This document shows, one piece after another, positions 1 to 8,792 of a DNA stretch of 26,451 nt (its first letter is position 1; every line of letters starts with the position of its first letter). The notes below the pieces were generated by a model. That model was not told the origin of the DNA. It did not search any database and saw nothing but the letters and a program-made list of their open reading frames with translations. Location of the stretch: the IMG/VR virus record IMGVR_UViG_3300002242_000001, positions 13,136 to 39,586 of that record; one strand, written 5' to 3'. A program made the translations under genes and the position numbers. The DNA is from a virus.

Positions 1-625
1 AGATTTTGTACGATTCCTTTCCCTCATTTTATATCTGTGAGTTACGAGGTTACATTCTGGACACAATACATGTCTCATATGAACCAACTTATAGAAAAGT
101 TTGTTAGTTCATACACAGGGAACAGGAATCAATTTAGAATCGAGACAGATAAAGGGTATTGGTTTGTTGCATATCCTGCAAACAATGTTACAAATGCAGA
201 CAACTTTGATGACTTCTCTCAAGAAGAAAGAATTGTAAGATATACTTTTAACATGACAGTGCCTGCATATATTGTCGCAACTCAAAATCCAGGGCAGATG
301 GCTCCTGTAAGAAGATATGTTTCTGCCCCCAATGTTTCCTTTGATATCTACACTGCGAATGCCCCTATTGTCGAGCACCCGCCGACACTACCTGATCCGA
401 ACAGGCGATATAGATAAATTCATTCTATCTGATGCTGAGCAGATTGATACAGCAGGAAACGTAGTAGAAGATCCCAGATTAACGTATTTAAAAGCTGTAA
501 ATAAGATCAGAAATCCCTTCTCCGGCAAGGATGAAATTGAATATCTTAAAGTATTAACAAGAAATCAACGCCAAGGTGAAACTGTAGTTAGCGCCAGAAT
601 AATAGATAAGATTGGAGAGATCTGA
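1..625 (+). CDS. gp15-like tail completion / sheath-stabilising protein (5' partial, one frame break)
   Basis: The frame is open from base 1, so the N-terminus lies upstream and the GTG at 37 is probably internal. About 207 residues are visible. The segment PFPHFISVSYEVTFWTQYM, followed by MNQLIEKF, matches what I recall of T4 gp15 (P-S-P-I-x-x-x-Y-E-L-x-x-F-T-R-Y, then an MxQxxE helix). A later R-x-x-F-x-x-x-V strand also fits. Gp15 caps the tail tube and sheath and joins tail to head. Its position directly before the sheath gene fits that role, although in T4 gp16 and gp17 lie between. The frame changes from frame 1 (stop at 415-417) to frame 2 near 403: dropping one A gives PDPNGDIDKFILSDAEQ without a stop, ending in TGA at 623-625. 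The C-terminal part has no motif that I recognise. The assignment rests on remembered family patterns and gene order. Confidence 0.66.
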
Positions 626-651
626 GGATATTTGCCCTCGCTCTCTATAAT
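624..651 (+). promoter_or_regulatory. Candidate late promoter of sheath gene 1
   Basis: A TATAAT hexamer at 646-651 lies in the 66-base gap before sheath gene 1. No convincing -35 hexamer is seen 17 bases upstream, which resembles T4-type late promoters that rely on a -10-like box alone. The upstream string GAGGATATTTGCC (624-636) has a close counterpart before the tail tube gene (6926-6940). A start point around 658 would leave a leader containing the AGGAG ribosome binding site at 678-682. Confidence 0.45.
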
Positions 652-691
652 TATTATGTTATCATAGCGATCGCTGCAGGAGATTAATCAC

Positions 692-3600
692 ATGGCAGAA
701 AAGACTTTTAGATCTCCAGGAGTATTCCAACAAGAGGTAGATTTGACGCAGCGCGTTCAAGCGCCACTTGGTACTCCTGCCGGAATAATTGGAACATCTC
801 AAAGAGGTCCCGCCTTTGTACCCGTTACAGTGGGTGGAATGGCTGATTTTAATACAAAATTTGGATCTTTGGATTCAAAGATGTTTGGACCCTATGCTGT
901 TAATGAATTTTTAAGAAATAGAGATGCAGTAACTTATGTTAGAGTTTTAGGTGGTGGGGCAAATTCATCCACTGCAGATATTTCAACAACTGAAACGCAA
1001 GGATCTGTAAAAAATAGCAGGATTTGTACTCGCGCCAGTAGTATCTGATCCTCGACAAGTAAAGGGTGCGACACAGATATTGGCGGCTCGCCACTATGTT
1101 TCTGCGTCTGAAGTCTACTCTCCTCGATACTTCACTGACAATGATTCTTTCCCAGGTGGTGGTGCAGATGGATTTGTTAACCTAGTAAGAGCAGTTATCT
1201 TTACTACGAATACTTCTGCTGTAGGTGTGCTCAGCGGTTCAGAATTTGCTAGCGCTCTCAACACAGACAACCCTGTGGGTGATGCAGCTACCCTTGGTGC
1301 TGAAGGCGCGATGAAGAACAAGTTTAAGCTCTTTATTTCTTCTTCTTCTGATTCTTTTGCAACTTCTGACTCTCAAGCTGGAGTCAAGGTATTCACTGCT
1401 TCGCTGGACCCAAGAAGCAGAGACTATATTAGAAATGTGCTAAACACAAATCCTGATAAGTTTGAAGAGGAGCAACATCTTCTCTATGCTGCTTACGATG
1501 TTGAAGCTTCTTTAGCTGCTGTTACCAATACTGGACAAGCTGTTGCAATGCTGTCAGGATCTTCAAATATATCTACTAATAATACAGCAGGTCAATCATT
1601 CTTAAATTCATTTGGCCGATTTGATACAAGGTACACCACCCCACGAACCACAATGTTTATCTCCCAACCCTTTGGAAACAAAGAGTTCGATCTGTTTCAT
1701 TTTTGAATCTCTTGATGATGGTGCATATTCAAACGATAAAATTAAGGTTTCAATTGCGAATGTTAAGGGTTCTACTGATCCTCTTGATCCTCATGGAACG
1801 TTTACAGTTTTTGTTCGGAAATATGATGACTCTGATAAGTCACCTGAGATTCTTGAGCAATATCCAAAACTGTAACTTAAATCCAGATTCTGAGTCTTTT
1901 ATTGGGGCAATGATCGGTGACCGCCGCCTTAAGTTCAATTTTGATGCGTCCAATGAGAATGAGAGAAAAGTATATGCAGTTGGATCGTATCCTGCCAAGT
2001 CCAATCTTATAAGGGTTGTATTGGGTGATGAGCTTTCAAATGGTGATGTTCCAAAGTCTAGCCTCCCCTTTGGGTTTAAGGGCTTACCAGTACTTAAAAC
2101 AAATGATTCTTTGACTGATATCCCTACTGGGTTTTCAAGAATGTATGCTGACGGATTCCAAGATGGAACTCCCGGGTCTATGGAAATATCAGGATCTATT
2201 CTTCCCCCTGTTCCGTATGTCTTCAAGGTAACAAACGGAGCTGTTTCTGAATCACCTTCCTTCACAGGCGACCCTGGATCACTTGAAAAAGTAGATGCAC
2301 AGATTTACTGGGGCATAAAGACAACTCTTCTTGCACCTGATTCTGAGATTCACCCTACAGAAAATGGAGCTATTGGCGATTCTAACCTAAGATCTAATGT
2401 GGATGGCGGAATTAACAGAGGCCTCCAAGATATGCTCAAATTCTCAGGAATTGAGTTGATGGATAATCTGGTAACAGGTTCAGGTCAAAATACATTCAAT
2501 AATAATAAATTTACCCTTGGTAGAGTTGCGCTCTCAGCCCAGGCCGGGGGATCAGATACAGGCTTCTATAACGATACTGAAATTACAGGTGCTGCTGGAC
2601 CTTACATGAGAGACGCAGCTTATTTAAGAGATGCGGACCTTGACAATGTTTCTTATGTTGCAACTGACGGAACAAGAGCTAATAGAATTACATTCGCAAC
2701 TCTTGCAGCGCAAACATCTTCTGTAACATTTAATAAGTTTACAGACTTTGCCAAGTTTACTAACGTTTTTTACGGGGGCTTTGACGGTCTTAATATCTTG
2801 GACCGCGATGCTTCTAGAATGAACGATAAATCGATATCTGTTGACGAAGGAGCTTCTGCTGCTTTCACGTCCCCAGGCCTTGCTTCAAATGTAGCAGGAG
2901 CAGGTATTGATAACAACGGAATCAATTCTTACAGAGCAGCTGCCCTTACAATGCTAGACCCTTATAGAACAGATATTAATATACTGGCCATCCCCGGTGT
3001 ACGTGAACCATTTGTCACAGACTTTGTCTTAGATAAGAATACTGACTATGGAATGTCCTTCTACGTCATGGATATTCCCGGATATGATTCAAGTGGTAAC
3101 AGGCTTTATGACGACTCCGCAGCAAGGGTTGAAGTTCAAAAAACAACTGCGGTATTCGAAGGAAGAGCAGTTGACAACAACTCAGCAGGAACCTATTTCC
3201 CTGATGTATCAATTGTTGATGACGCGAACAATAGAATAGTAGATGTTCCATCTTCTGTGGCAGTTATGGCTGCTCTTGGTTTTACAGATGCAACTCGTTA
3301 CCCGTGGTTCGCCCCTGCAGGTTTTGATAGAGGCTCTTTGGATAATGTTGTTTCTGCAAAGTCTCGCTTAAATGCAGCAGATAAAGATACACTATATGAC
3401 GGAAGAATTAATCCTATTGCAACTTTCCCACGCCTTCGAGGTGGAAGTCCTGGATACGTGATCTTCGGGCAGAAAACTCTACAGCAAGCACGATCTGCGC
3501 TTGATAGAGTCAATGTAAGAAGAATGCTTCTTGATGTTAAGCGTCAAGTTGTCAATGTTGCAAATAACTTTGTTTTCGAACAGAACACACCTGCGTTAAG

Positions 3601-3820
3601 AAAGAAATTCTTGTCCCAGGTTACACCTCTTCTTGCTGCAGTTCAAGCACAAAGCGGAATTGAAAAGTTTAGAGTGATCATGGATGAGTCTAATAATTCA
3701 GCTGCTGACATTGAAGAAAATAGGCTGAATGGAAAGATTGTAATTGTTCCGACTAGAGCAATTGAATTTGTTTCTCTTGACTTTATCATCACAAGTGCTG
3801 GTGTGAGTTTCGAAGAATAG
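692..3820 (+). CDS. Tail sheath protein, copy 1 (gp18-like; three frame breaks)
   Basis: This is the major contractile sheath subunit, which polymerises around the tail tube and contracts to drive infection. The start ATG has AGGAG at 678-682 with 9-base spacing. The N-terminus carries the sheath pattern GTPAGIIGTSQRGPAFVPV, then FGPYAVNEFLRN and TYVRVLGGG. The C-terminus carries YPWFAPAGFDRG, a QKTLQQARSALDRVNVRRML segment, and PTRAIEFVSLDFIITSAG. All are matched by copy 2 downstream. The gene runs through frame 2 (692-about 1009), frame 3 (to about 1704), frame 1 (to about 1869) and frame 2 again (to 3820). Deleting one base in A6 (1009-1014), T5 (1700-1704) and A4 (1866-1869) restores one 1041-residue protein, far longer than T4 gp18 (about 660 residues). 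The extra length lies in the middle, where sheaths usually carry surface insertions. As written, the longest intact piece is 1703-3820. The breaks look like artefacts because the restored sequence aligns with copy 2 across each one. Confidence 0.9.
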
Positions 3821-3838
3821 ATATATATGAATGATATT

Positions 3839-3842
3839 GGAG
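3839..3842 (+). promoter_or_regulatory. Ribosome binding site deciding the start of sheath copy 2
   Basis: GGAG lies 7 bases before the ATG at 3850 but only 1 base before the in-frame TTG at 3844. The ATG is therefore preferred, giving a protein that begins MAENIPGV, parallel to the MAEKTFRSPGV start of copy 1. Confidence 0.6.
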
Positions 3843-3849
3843 TTTGAGA

Positions 3850-6800
3850 ATGGCTGAAAATATCCCTGGCGTACGCGCACAAGAGATCGACATTTCTAAT
3901 CCTACCCCTAGCGGAATCGAGGGTATTCCTGCAGGTGTGATTGGAACTGCCTTAGAGGGGCCAGCATTTGTCCCTGTCACAGTTTCTAATTTTGCAGATT
4001 TCGAAAATATATTCGGAATGACTGATAAAGTCAAAGAGAAAAGCCTCTTTGGGCCAGTCGCCGCAGAACAGTGGCTTCGAAACTCTAATGCTTTGACATA
4101 CGTTCGTGTTCTGGGAGCTGGCGACGGCAAAACAAGGAACACTAACGATACAGTAACTAGCGCCGGATTTACCGTCGGCGCCGAATTACCTCAAGATACC
4201 GGATTCTTAGGGGCGAACGATTTCGCAAATGAAAACGGGACACTCGGCAGAGCGTATTTCTTGGGCTGCTACATGTCAGAATCAGCCGGATCAACAATAT
4301 TTACAGACGCTGGCATCCAGGTTCATCCCACTGAGCGCGCCCACCCAATTTTGAGAGGCGTGCTGTTCGCTGCTTCTGGAACTTCACTTACACTTTCTTC
4401 GTCTAACGGGGTTGCAGATAATACTCCTGGCACAGACTCTACTACAGCATCCAGCGTCGGATTTATAACAGGTACAGTTAATTTTGACAATGGTTCACCT
4501 CGATTTACCCTGCTTATAAAAGGGCTTAAGAATGATGACAACAATACTATTACATCATCATTGGACCCAACAGACAAGAATTACTTTCCAACTATTTTCA
4601 ACACAGATCCCAGTAAAATCCAGGAAAGAGGTCATCTTCTTTATACACACTATGATGTTTACCCACAGTTTGGCGCGGTAACAGGATCAGGGCTCACACA
4701 AGCTGGACCTGACATGGTCAATAATGCTGCCGCTGATACCTATGTTGGATCATCTGACTGTGTATTTCTTACAACAGGGTCTACAGCAAGAAATACCCTT
4801 TCTGGCGACGCTCCCAATTACGAAGGTTTTCAAAATAGGTTTGATCATGCTAAATCTCCGTGGGTTGTGTCCCAGAAGTTTGGTGGATCCGCTAAGAACC
4901 TATTTAGAATTCATGCTGTTGGTGATGGTGTAATTAAGTCTAAGGCATCTGATCCACTCGGTGCAAATACTAAGTTTAAGATTTCCATTGCAGATATTAG
5001 AAGCGACAAAGAAACATTCTCTCTTTTGGTGAGAGATTTTTATGACCAGGATCCACCTTCTAAGCAGAATGTTCTGGAAAGCTATACAAACCTTAGTTTG
5101 AATCCAAGCTCTGATCGATATATCGGTCGAGTAATTGGTGATAGAAGAACTAGCTATGATTTCGACCAGCCATCTGGGTTCCAAAAAATTATCATAGAAG
5201 GAAAATACGCAAATCGATCTAGAACAATTAGAGTTGAACTCTCACCTGATTTAGAAAATGGCGAGATCGATTCTACAGCATTACCCGTAGGATTCCGCGG
5301 TTTAGATCACTTGATCACATCTGGTAGTAATCCTTTGACTGCTGTTCCAGACAATGATCTACAGTTTGGAACAACTGATCTTCTCAAGCAGGCTATCGAG
5401 CCACCAACACCATTCAGACAGGATCTGCTATTAAATTCAGGATCTTCCACTGTAAGGGCAAATTCAGACCTCATGTGGGGTGTTCAATTTCAAAGAAAAG
5501 TTGAGCTTGCAAATCCAAATTCAGACACCCAGTCTGATAAGACAGTATTAAATCTCACTAAGTTCTTCCCTAACTTCTATGGTGAAAATAGCGCCAACAT
5601 GAACGTAACAACAGGGTCAAATTCAGGTCAAGCAGACGCTGACGGTATCGTTTTCGACTCTGATAGATTTAACAACAATGGATTCTCTCTTGAAAATATC
5701 CAGGTTCGAACTGGTTCAAACGGTTTTCCAGATTTCGAAGCGGATGGTCTAAAAGAGTGGAAATATGTAAGGCAGGGAAATATTGTAGCAAATGAAACTG
5801 CAAAAACTAGAGCGTGGATGGTTAGCGACACTAACGGCAATGCTAAAGCTTCACAAGCGTCTAGATTTTCATTCCCAATTCAGGGTGGTTGGGACGGAGT
5901 AAACGTCTTCAATTCAGATTCTGCTAACTTAAATGAGAACGCAGCTAAGGGTGAAATGGACGATGCCTCTAGAGGTCAAAATGATGGACCTACGGTTTCT
6001 GCATACTTCACTGCCCTGAATGTAATGGCAGACAAATCAGATGTTGACATCCAGTTGTTAGCAATACCTGGAATTCGTCAAGAAACAATCACAGATCAGG
6101 CGATCATCAAGGTCGAAGAGAGATTTGATGCTCTTTATATCATGGATATTGAGGAGAGAGATAACGTAAATACAGTCGTTACTTCTTCGGCGCAAAAAGA
6201 AAAAGTCAGTGTAAGCAATACTGTGACTTCTTTTACAGCTCGATCCCTTGATTCTTCGTTCGCAGCAGCATACTTTCCAGATGTTACTTTGTAATGTAAA
6301 TACAGAAGACACTTAATTCTGAGACGAGAACATTGAACGTGCAGCAAGTACCCGTACGTAGTACCACCCTCAGCTGTGGTCCTTGGGGCATTTGCGGCTA
6401 ACGATCGAATTGCTTTCCCGTGGTTCGCACCTGCAGGATTCACAAGAGGCGTCCTCGGAGGAGTTATCGCTATTCAAACAGCACTGAATAGGGATGATCT
6501 TGAAGATCTTAACGTTGCAGATATTAATCCAATTACAACGTATCCAAATACTGGACCAGTGGTCTTCGGACAGAGAACACTGCAATCTGCAGCTTCTGCA
6601 CTCGATCGAGTTAATGTTCGACGACTACTGATTGACGTCAGGCGCTCGGTCCGCCAAGTTGCTAACTCGATCTTGTTTGAGCCCAACAGAGAGGCAACAC
6701 TGGCAAGGCTTAGCGCTAAAGTTCGTCCAATTTTACAGAATATTCAACAGAACGCAGGTATTGATAGATTTAAGGTTCTTATCGATGCTTCTACGACTAC

Positions 6801-6918
6801 ACAGGCAGATATTGAAAACAACACGATTAGAGGAAAGATTTTCCTCCAGCCGACAAGAACAGTAGAGTTCATCTCTCTTGACTTCGTTGTCACAAATTCA
6901 GGCGTGGAAGGAATTTGA
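3850..6918 (+). CDS. Tail sheath protein, copy 2 (gp18-like; three clustered frame breaks)
   Basis: This is a paralogue of the preceding gene and shares its N-terminal block (GIPAGVIGTALEGPAFVPV, FGPVAAEQWLRN, TYVRVLGAG). It also shares the C-terminal block (FPWFAPAGFTRG, ASALDRVNVRRLLIDVRR, PTRTVEFISLDFVVTNSG). It starts 29 bases after copy 1 ends, so the two are probably co-transcribed. The frame is open to TAA at 6292-6294 and resumes in the same frame by 6364. Between these points the reading passes through frames 2 and 3: three single-base excesses near 6292, 6313-6314 and 6360. Removing them gives YFPDVTLNVNTEDTNSET, then RTLNVQQVPVRVPPSAVVLG, which aligns with the YFPDVSIVDDANN...VPSSVAV region of copy 1. 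The restored length is about 1021 residues. As the sequence stands, the pieces are 3850-6294 and roughly 6376-6918. The middle of the protein diverges from copy 1, so the two could form different parts of a mixed sheath or alternative sheaths. Confidence 0.9.
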
Positions 6919-6925
6919 TAGACAT

Positions 6926-6959
6926 GAGAATATTTTTGCCTGTAGCATATATTTATAAT
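6926..6959 (+). promoter_or_regulatory. Candidate late promoter of the tail tube gene
   Basis: TATAAT at 6954-6959 sits inside TATATTTATAAT. About 14 bases upstream lies GAGAATATTTTTGCC (6926-6940), resembling GAGGATATTTGCC before sheath copy 1. A start near 6966 would leave a short leader with AGGAG at 6972-6976, 6 bases before the tube ATG. A separate strong promoter would fit the high copy number needed for a tube protein. Confidence 0.45.
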
Positions 6960-6982
6960 GAGAGAGATGTTAGGAGCTTGTA

Positions 6983-7474
6983 ATGGCAGAGACACTATCA
7001 GTTGCAGAGATGCTTCCAAACAAATTTGAGCCGAAGCGCAAGTTTCGATGGGTTTTCGCTATTGAGGGAATCGACGCATTTTTAATGAAGTCGGCAGCCC
7101 GACCACAGATGCAGACATCTGAGCAAAAAATTCCGTTCATTAATCACACACGTTACGTTACAGGGCGATATGAGTTTCAACAGATGACCGTGAATCTGTA
7201 TGATCCAATTGCGCCATCAGGTGCACAGCAGGTAATGGAGTGGGTTAGAACTCACTTTGAATCTGTTTCTGGTCGTGCTGGATACGCAGACTTCTATAAG
7301 CGTGACTGCCAGATCAAGATGCTTGATCCAGTAGGAACTGTAGTTGAGCTTTGGGACGTGAAGGGCGCATTTATTCAGAGTGCAAATTTTGGTTCTGATC
7401 TTGATTATAGCACAGAGGCACCTGCAGAAATCGCCCTCACACTCCGCTTTGATAACGCTGTTTTACAATACTAA
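6983..7474 (+). CDS. Tail tube protein (gp19-like)
   Basis: This is the 163-residue subunit of the inner tail tube, through which DNA passes. The length is that of T4 gp19. The pattern also fits the family: an N-terminal leader, KFRWVFAIEGIDAFLMKSAARP, IPFINHTRYVTGRYEF, a central VNLYDPI, and a C-terminal beta region with MLDPVGTVVELWDVKGAFI and EIALTLRFDNAVLQY. The order sheath then tube is the T4 order (18, 19). The frame is intact, unlike the neighbouring sheath genes. AGGAG at 6972-6976 supports the chosen ATG. A 154-base non-coding gap follows, so this is probably the end of a transcription unit. Confidence 0.92.
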   Translation: MAETLSVAEMLPNKFEPKRKFRWVFAIEGIDAFLMKSAARPQMQTSEQKIPFINHTRYVTGRYEFQQMTVNLYDPIAPSGAQQVMEWVRTHFESVSGRAGYADFYKRDCQIKMLDPVGTVVELWDVKGAFIQSANFGSDLDYSTEAPAEIALTLRFDNAVLQY

Positions 7475-7506
7475 TCCTGATTTAAACTAGATCTTTTCTA
7501 GGGTGA

Positions 7507-7536
7507 GCTTTAATCAAGTATTTTCTTGGTTAAGCC
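7507..7536 (+). terminator. Hairpin after the tail tube gene, possible terminator
   Basis: GCTTTAATCAAG (7507-7518) pairs with CTTGGTTAAGC (7525-7535), giving an 11-bp stem with one bulged T, one G-T pair and a 6-base loop. The T-rich tract that follows is weak (CTACCTTTGTC), so this is not a classical intrinsic terminator. A smaller CTAGA/TCTAG hairpin lies just before it (7487-7501). Confidence 0.4.
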
Positions 7537-7595
7537 TACCTTTGTCTAAAGATTTAAAGTAGACGGCTATAGTTTAACGCATTACAATCTTTAAC

Positions 7596-7607
7596 ATACA
7601 ATATAAT
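7596..7607 (+). promoter_or_regulatory. Candidate promoter ATACAATATAAT before the hub assembly gene
   Basis: TATAAT occupies 7602-7607. The full 12-mer ATACAATATAAT recurs exactly at 17892-17903 before the DNA polymerase gene. The ribosome binding site AAGGA (7617-7621) lies 7 bases before the ATG at 7629, so a transcript starting near 7614 would have a short but usable leader. Confidence 0.45.
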
Positions 7608-7628
7608 TGCAATTGAAAGGACACGAGT

Positions 7629-8725
7629 ATGTCTAGAAACAATGATATCTTCACCACAGCAGGCATGCATGAACAGATGATGCAGCCTCCAATAGAACGA
7701 CTTGAACAGGATTTAGGATTCGAGATACCTGTCGAAGAAGTTCCTCTACCCTCTCAGGGATTAGCATATCCACCAGGGCACCCGCTCCACGGAAAAAAAT
7801 CTGTTTCAATTAGGGCAATGACGGCAAGAGAGGAAGATATCCTCACATCTCGTGCGCTAATCAAGAAGGGGACGGTTATCTCTCACCTTCTTTCTTCCTG
7901 CATGATGGATAAATCTGTAGACACAAGAGGAATGCTCTCAGGAGATCGTGCTGCTGTCATGGTCGCCCTGAGAATTACGGGATATGGAGCAAATTACGAA
8001 GTTTCGATAGACTGTCCCGCATGTGAAACAAGTCAGTCTCCCGAATATAATCTTGCTGATCTACCAATTAGGACACTTGACATTGCGCCTGTAGAAACAG
8101 GAGTCAATCTATTTGAGTTTAAGCTTCCTGTCTCTGGAAAGAAAGTTCACTTTAAGTTTATCACAGGTGAGGACGAAGAAGAGCAAGCTACTTTTGGCAG
8201 ATAGAAAAAGAAAGCAAGGAATGGTAGTAGAAAGCCTTGTCACAGATCGTCTACAGCGATGCATCGTCTCTATTGACGGAGAAACCTCAGGTGGCAAGAT
8301 AAATCAATTTATACGAAATATGCCTGCTAGGGACTCTCTATCCCTGCGGCGCTATATTGATGCTCACGAACCTACAGTTATAATGGAAGCTCCTTTTGAA
8401 TGCGTTAGTTGCGAACACGAAGAGGAGATCGGCCTTCCCATGGGCCCAAACTTTTTTTGGCCTGACTCCTAGCGATAAGGAAATCTATCTTGAGCAATCT
8501 TTTCTTTTGATGTATTATGGTGGCTTTACTTACACAGAGGCATATAAGCTACCCATCACTTATAGGAAATGGTTTATCGATAGAATAAATCAAGAGTTCA
8601 AAAAAGCCGCTGAGGCAGGTCAGCAAGCCCAGACACGTGCTGCTCATCAAAACGACCCTATGACAAGAACACTTACTGGTAAATCCAGAGGAGAATCACC
8701 TTCTAGGATTAGAAGATTTACGTAA
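7629..8725 (+). CDS. Baseplate hub assembly protein, T4 gp26-like (two frame breaks)
   Basis: The N-terminal half carries VPLPSQGLAYPPGHPLHGKK, SIRAMTAREEDILTSRALIKKG, then GDRAAVMVALRITGYG and a CPAC pair (C129, C132). The C-terminal half carries NMPARDSLSLRRYIDAHEP, a second CVSC pair near residues 257-260, and LPMGPNFFG. This arrangement, ending in a C-x-x-C...P-M-x-x-N-F-F segment, matches what I know of T4 gp26-like baseplate hub proteins encoded just before the tape measure. The gene goes frame 3 (to about 8195), frame 1 (to about 8458), frame 2 (to 8725). Removing one base in TTTTGG (8192-8197) and one in T7 (8452-8458) gives one 364-residue protein. It is longer than T4 gp26 (about 208 residues), with an extra Lys/Arg/Gln-rich tail. 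The two Cys pairs could bind one zinc ion, which is inference. Confidence 0.75.
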
Positions 8726-8792
8726 GTGCATATTTAATAATTGCTGGCACAAGCCAATATATACCAATTCCCTACAGAGAGTGAACTAGCAG

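Noticed and set aside
1612-1875. Open frame between two pieces of sheath copy 1 as a separate small gene
   Set aside because: Only its later part (about 1704-1869) is sheath-like. It is the frame-1 portion of the broken sheath gene, not an independent product.
1840-2265. 141-residue open frame on the minus strand inside sheath copy 1
   Set aside because: It lies opposite clearly coding sheath sequence, has no recognisable domain, and all supported genes are on the plus strand.
3844-3849. TTG at 3844 as the start of sheath copy 2
   Set aside because: The GGAG is only 1 base away, while ATG 3850 has 7-base spacing and gives an N-terminus parallel to copy 1.
6292-6363. Small intron or inserted element in sheath copy 2
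   Set aside because: Single-base removals restore an unbroken sequence of the expected length against copy 1, so no extra block is needed to explain it.
6948-6958. TATTTATA inside this motif as a T4 late promoter (TATAAATA) on the minus strand
   Set aside because: No supported gene lies on the minus strand nearby; the plus-strand TATAAT reading fits the tail tube gene better.
7475-7628. tRNA or other structured RNA gene in the largest gap
   Set aside because: No cloverleaf arms or conserved T-loop were found. Only short hairpins and a promoter-like box are visible.
8452-8458. Programmed frameshift at the T7 run in the hub assembly gene
   Set aside because: Many similar breaks occur at varied sites with the same one-base excess, including non-slippery positions, so a shared technical cause is simpler than programming at this one.
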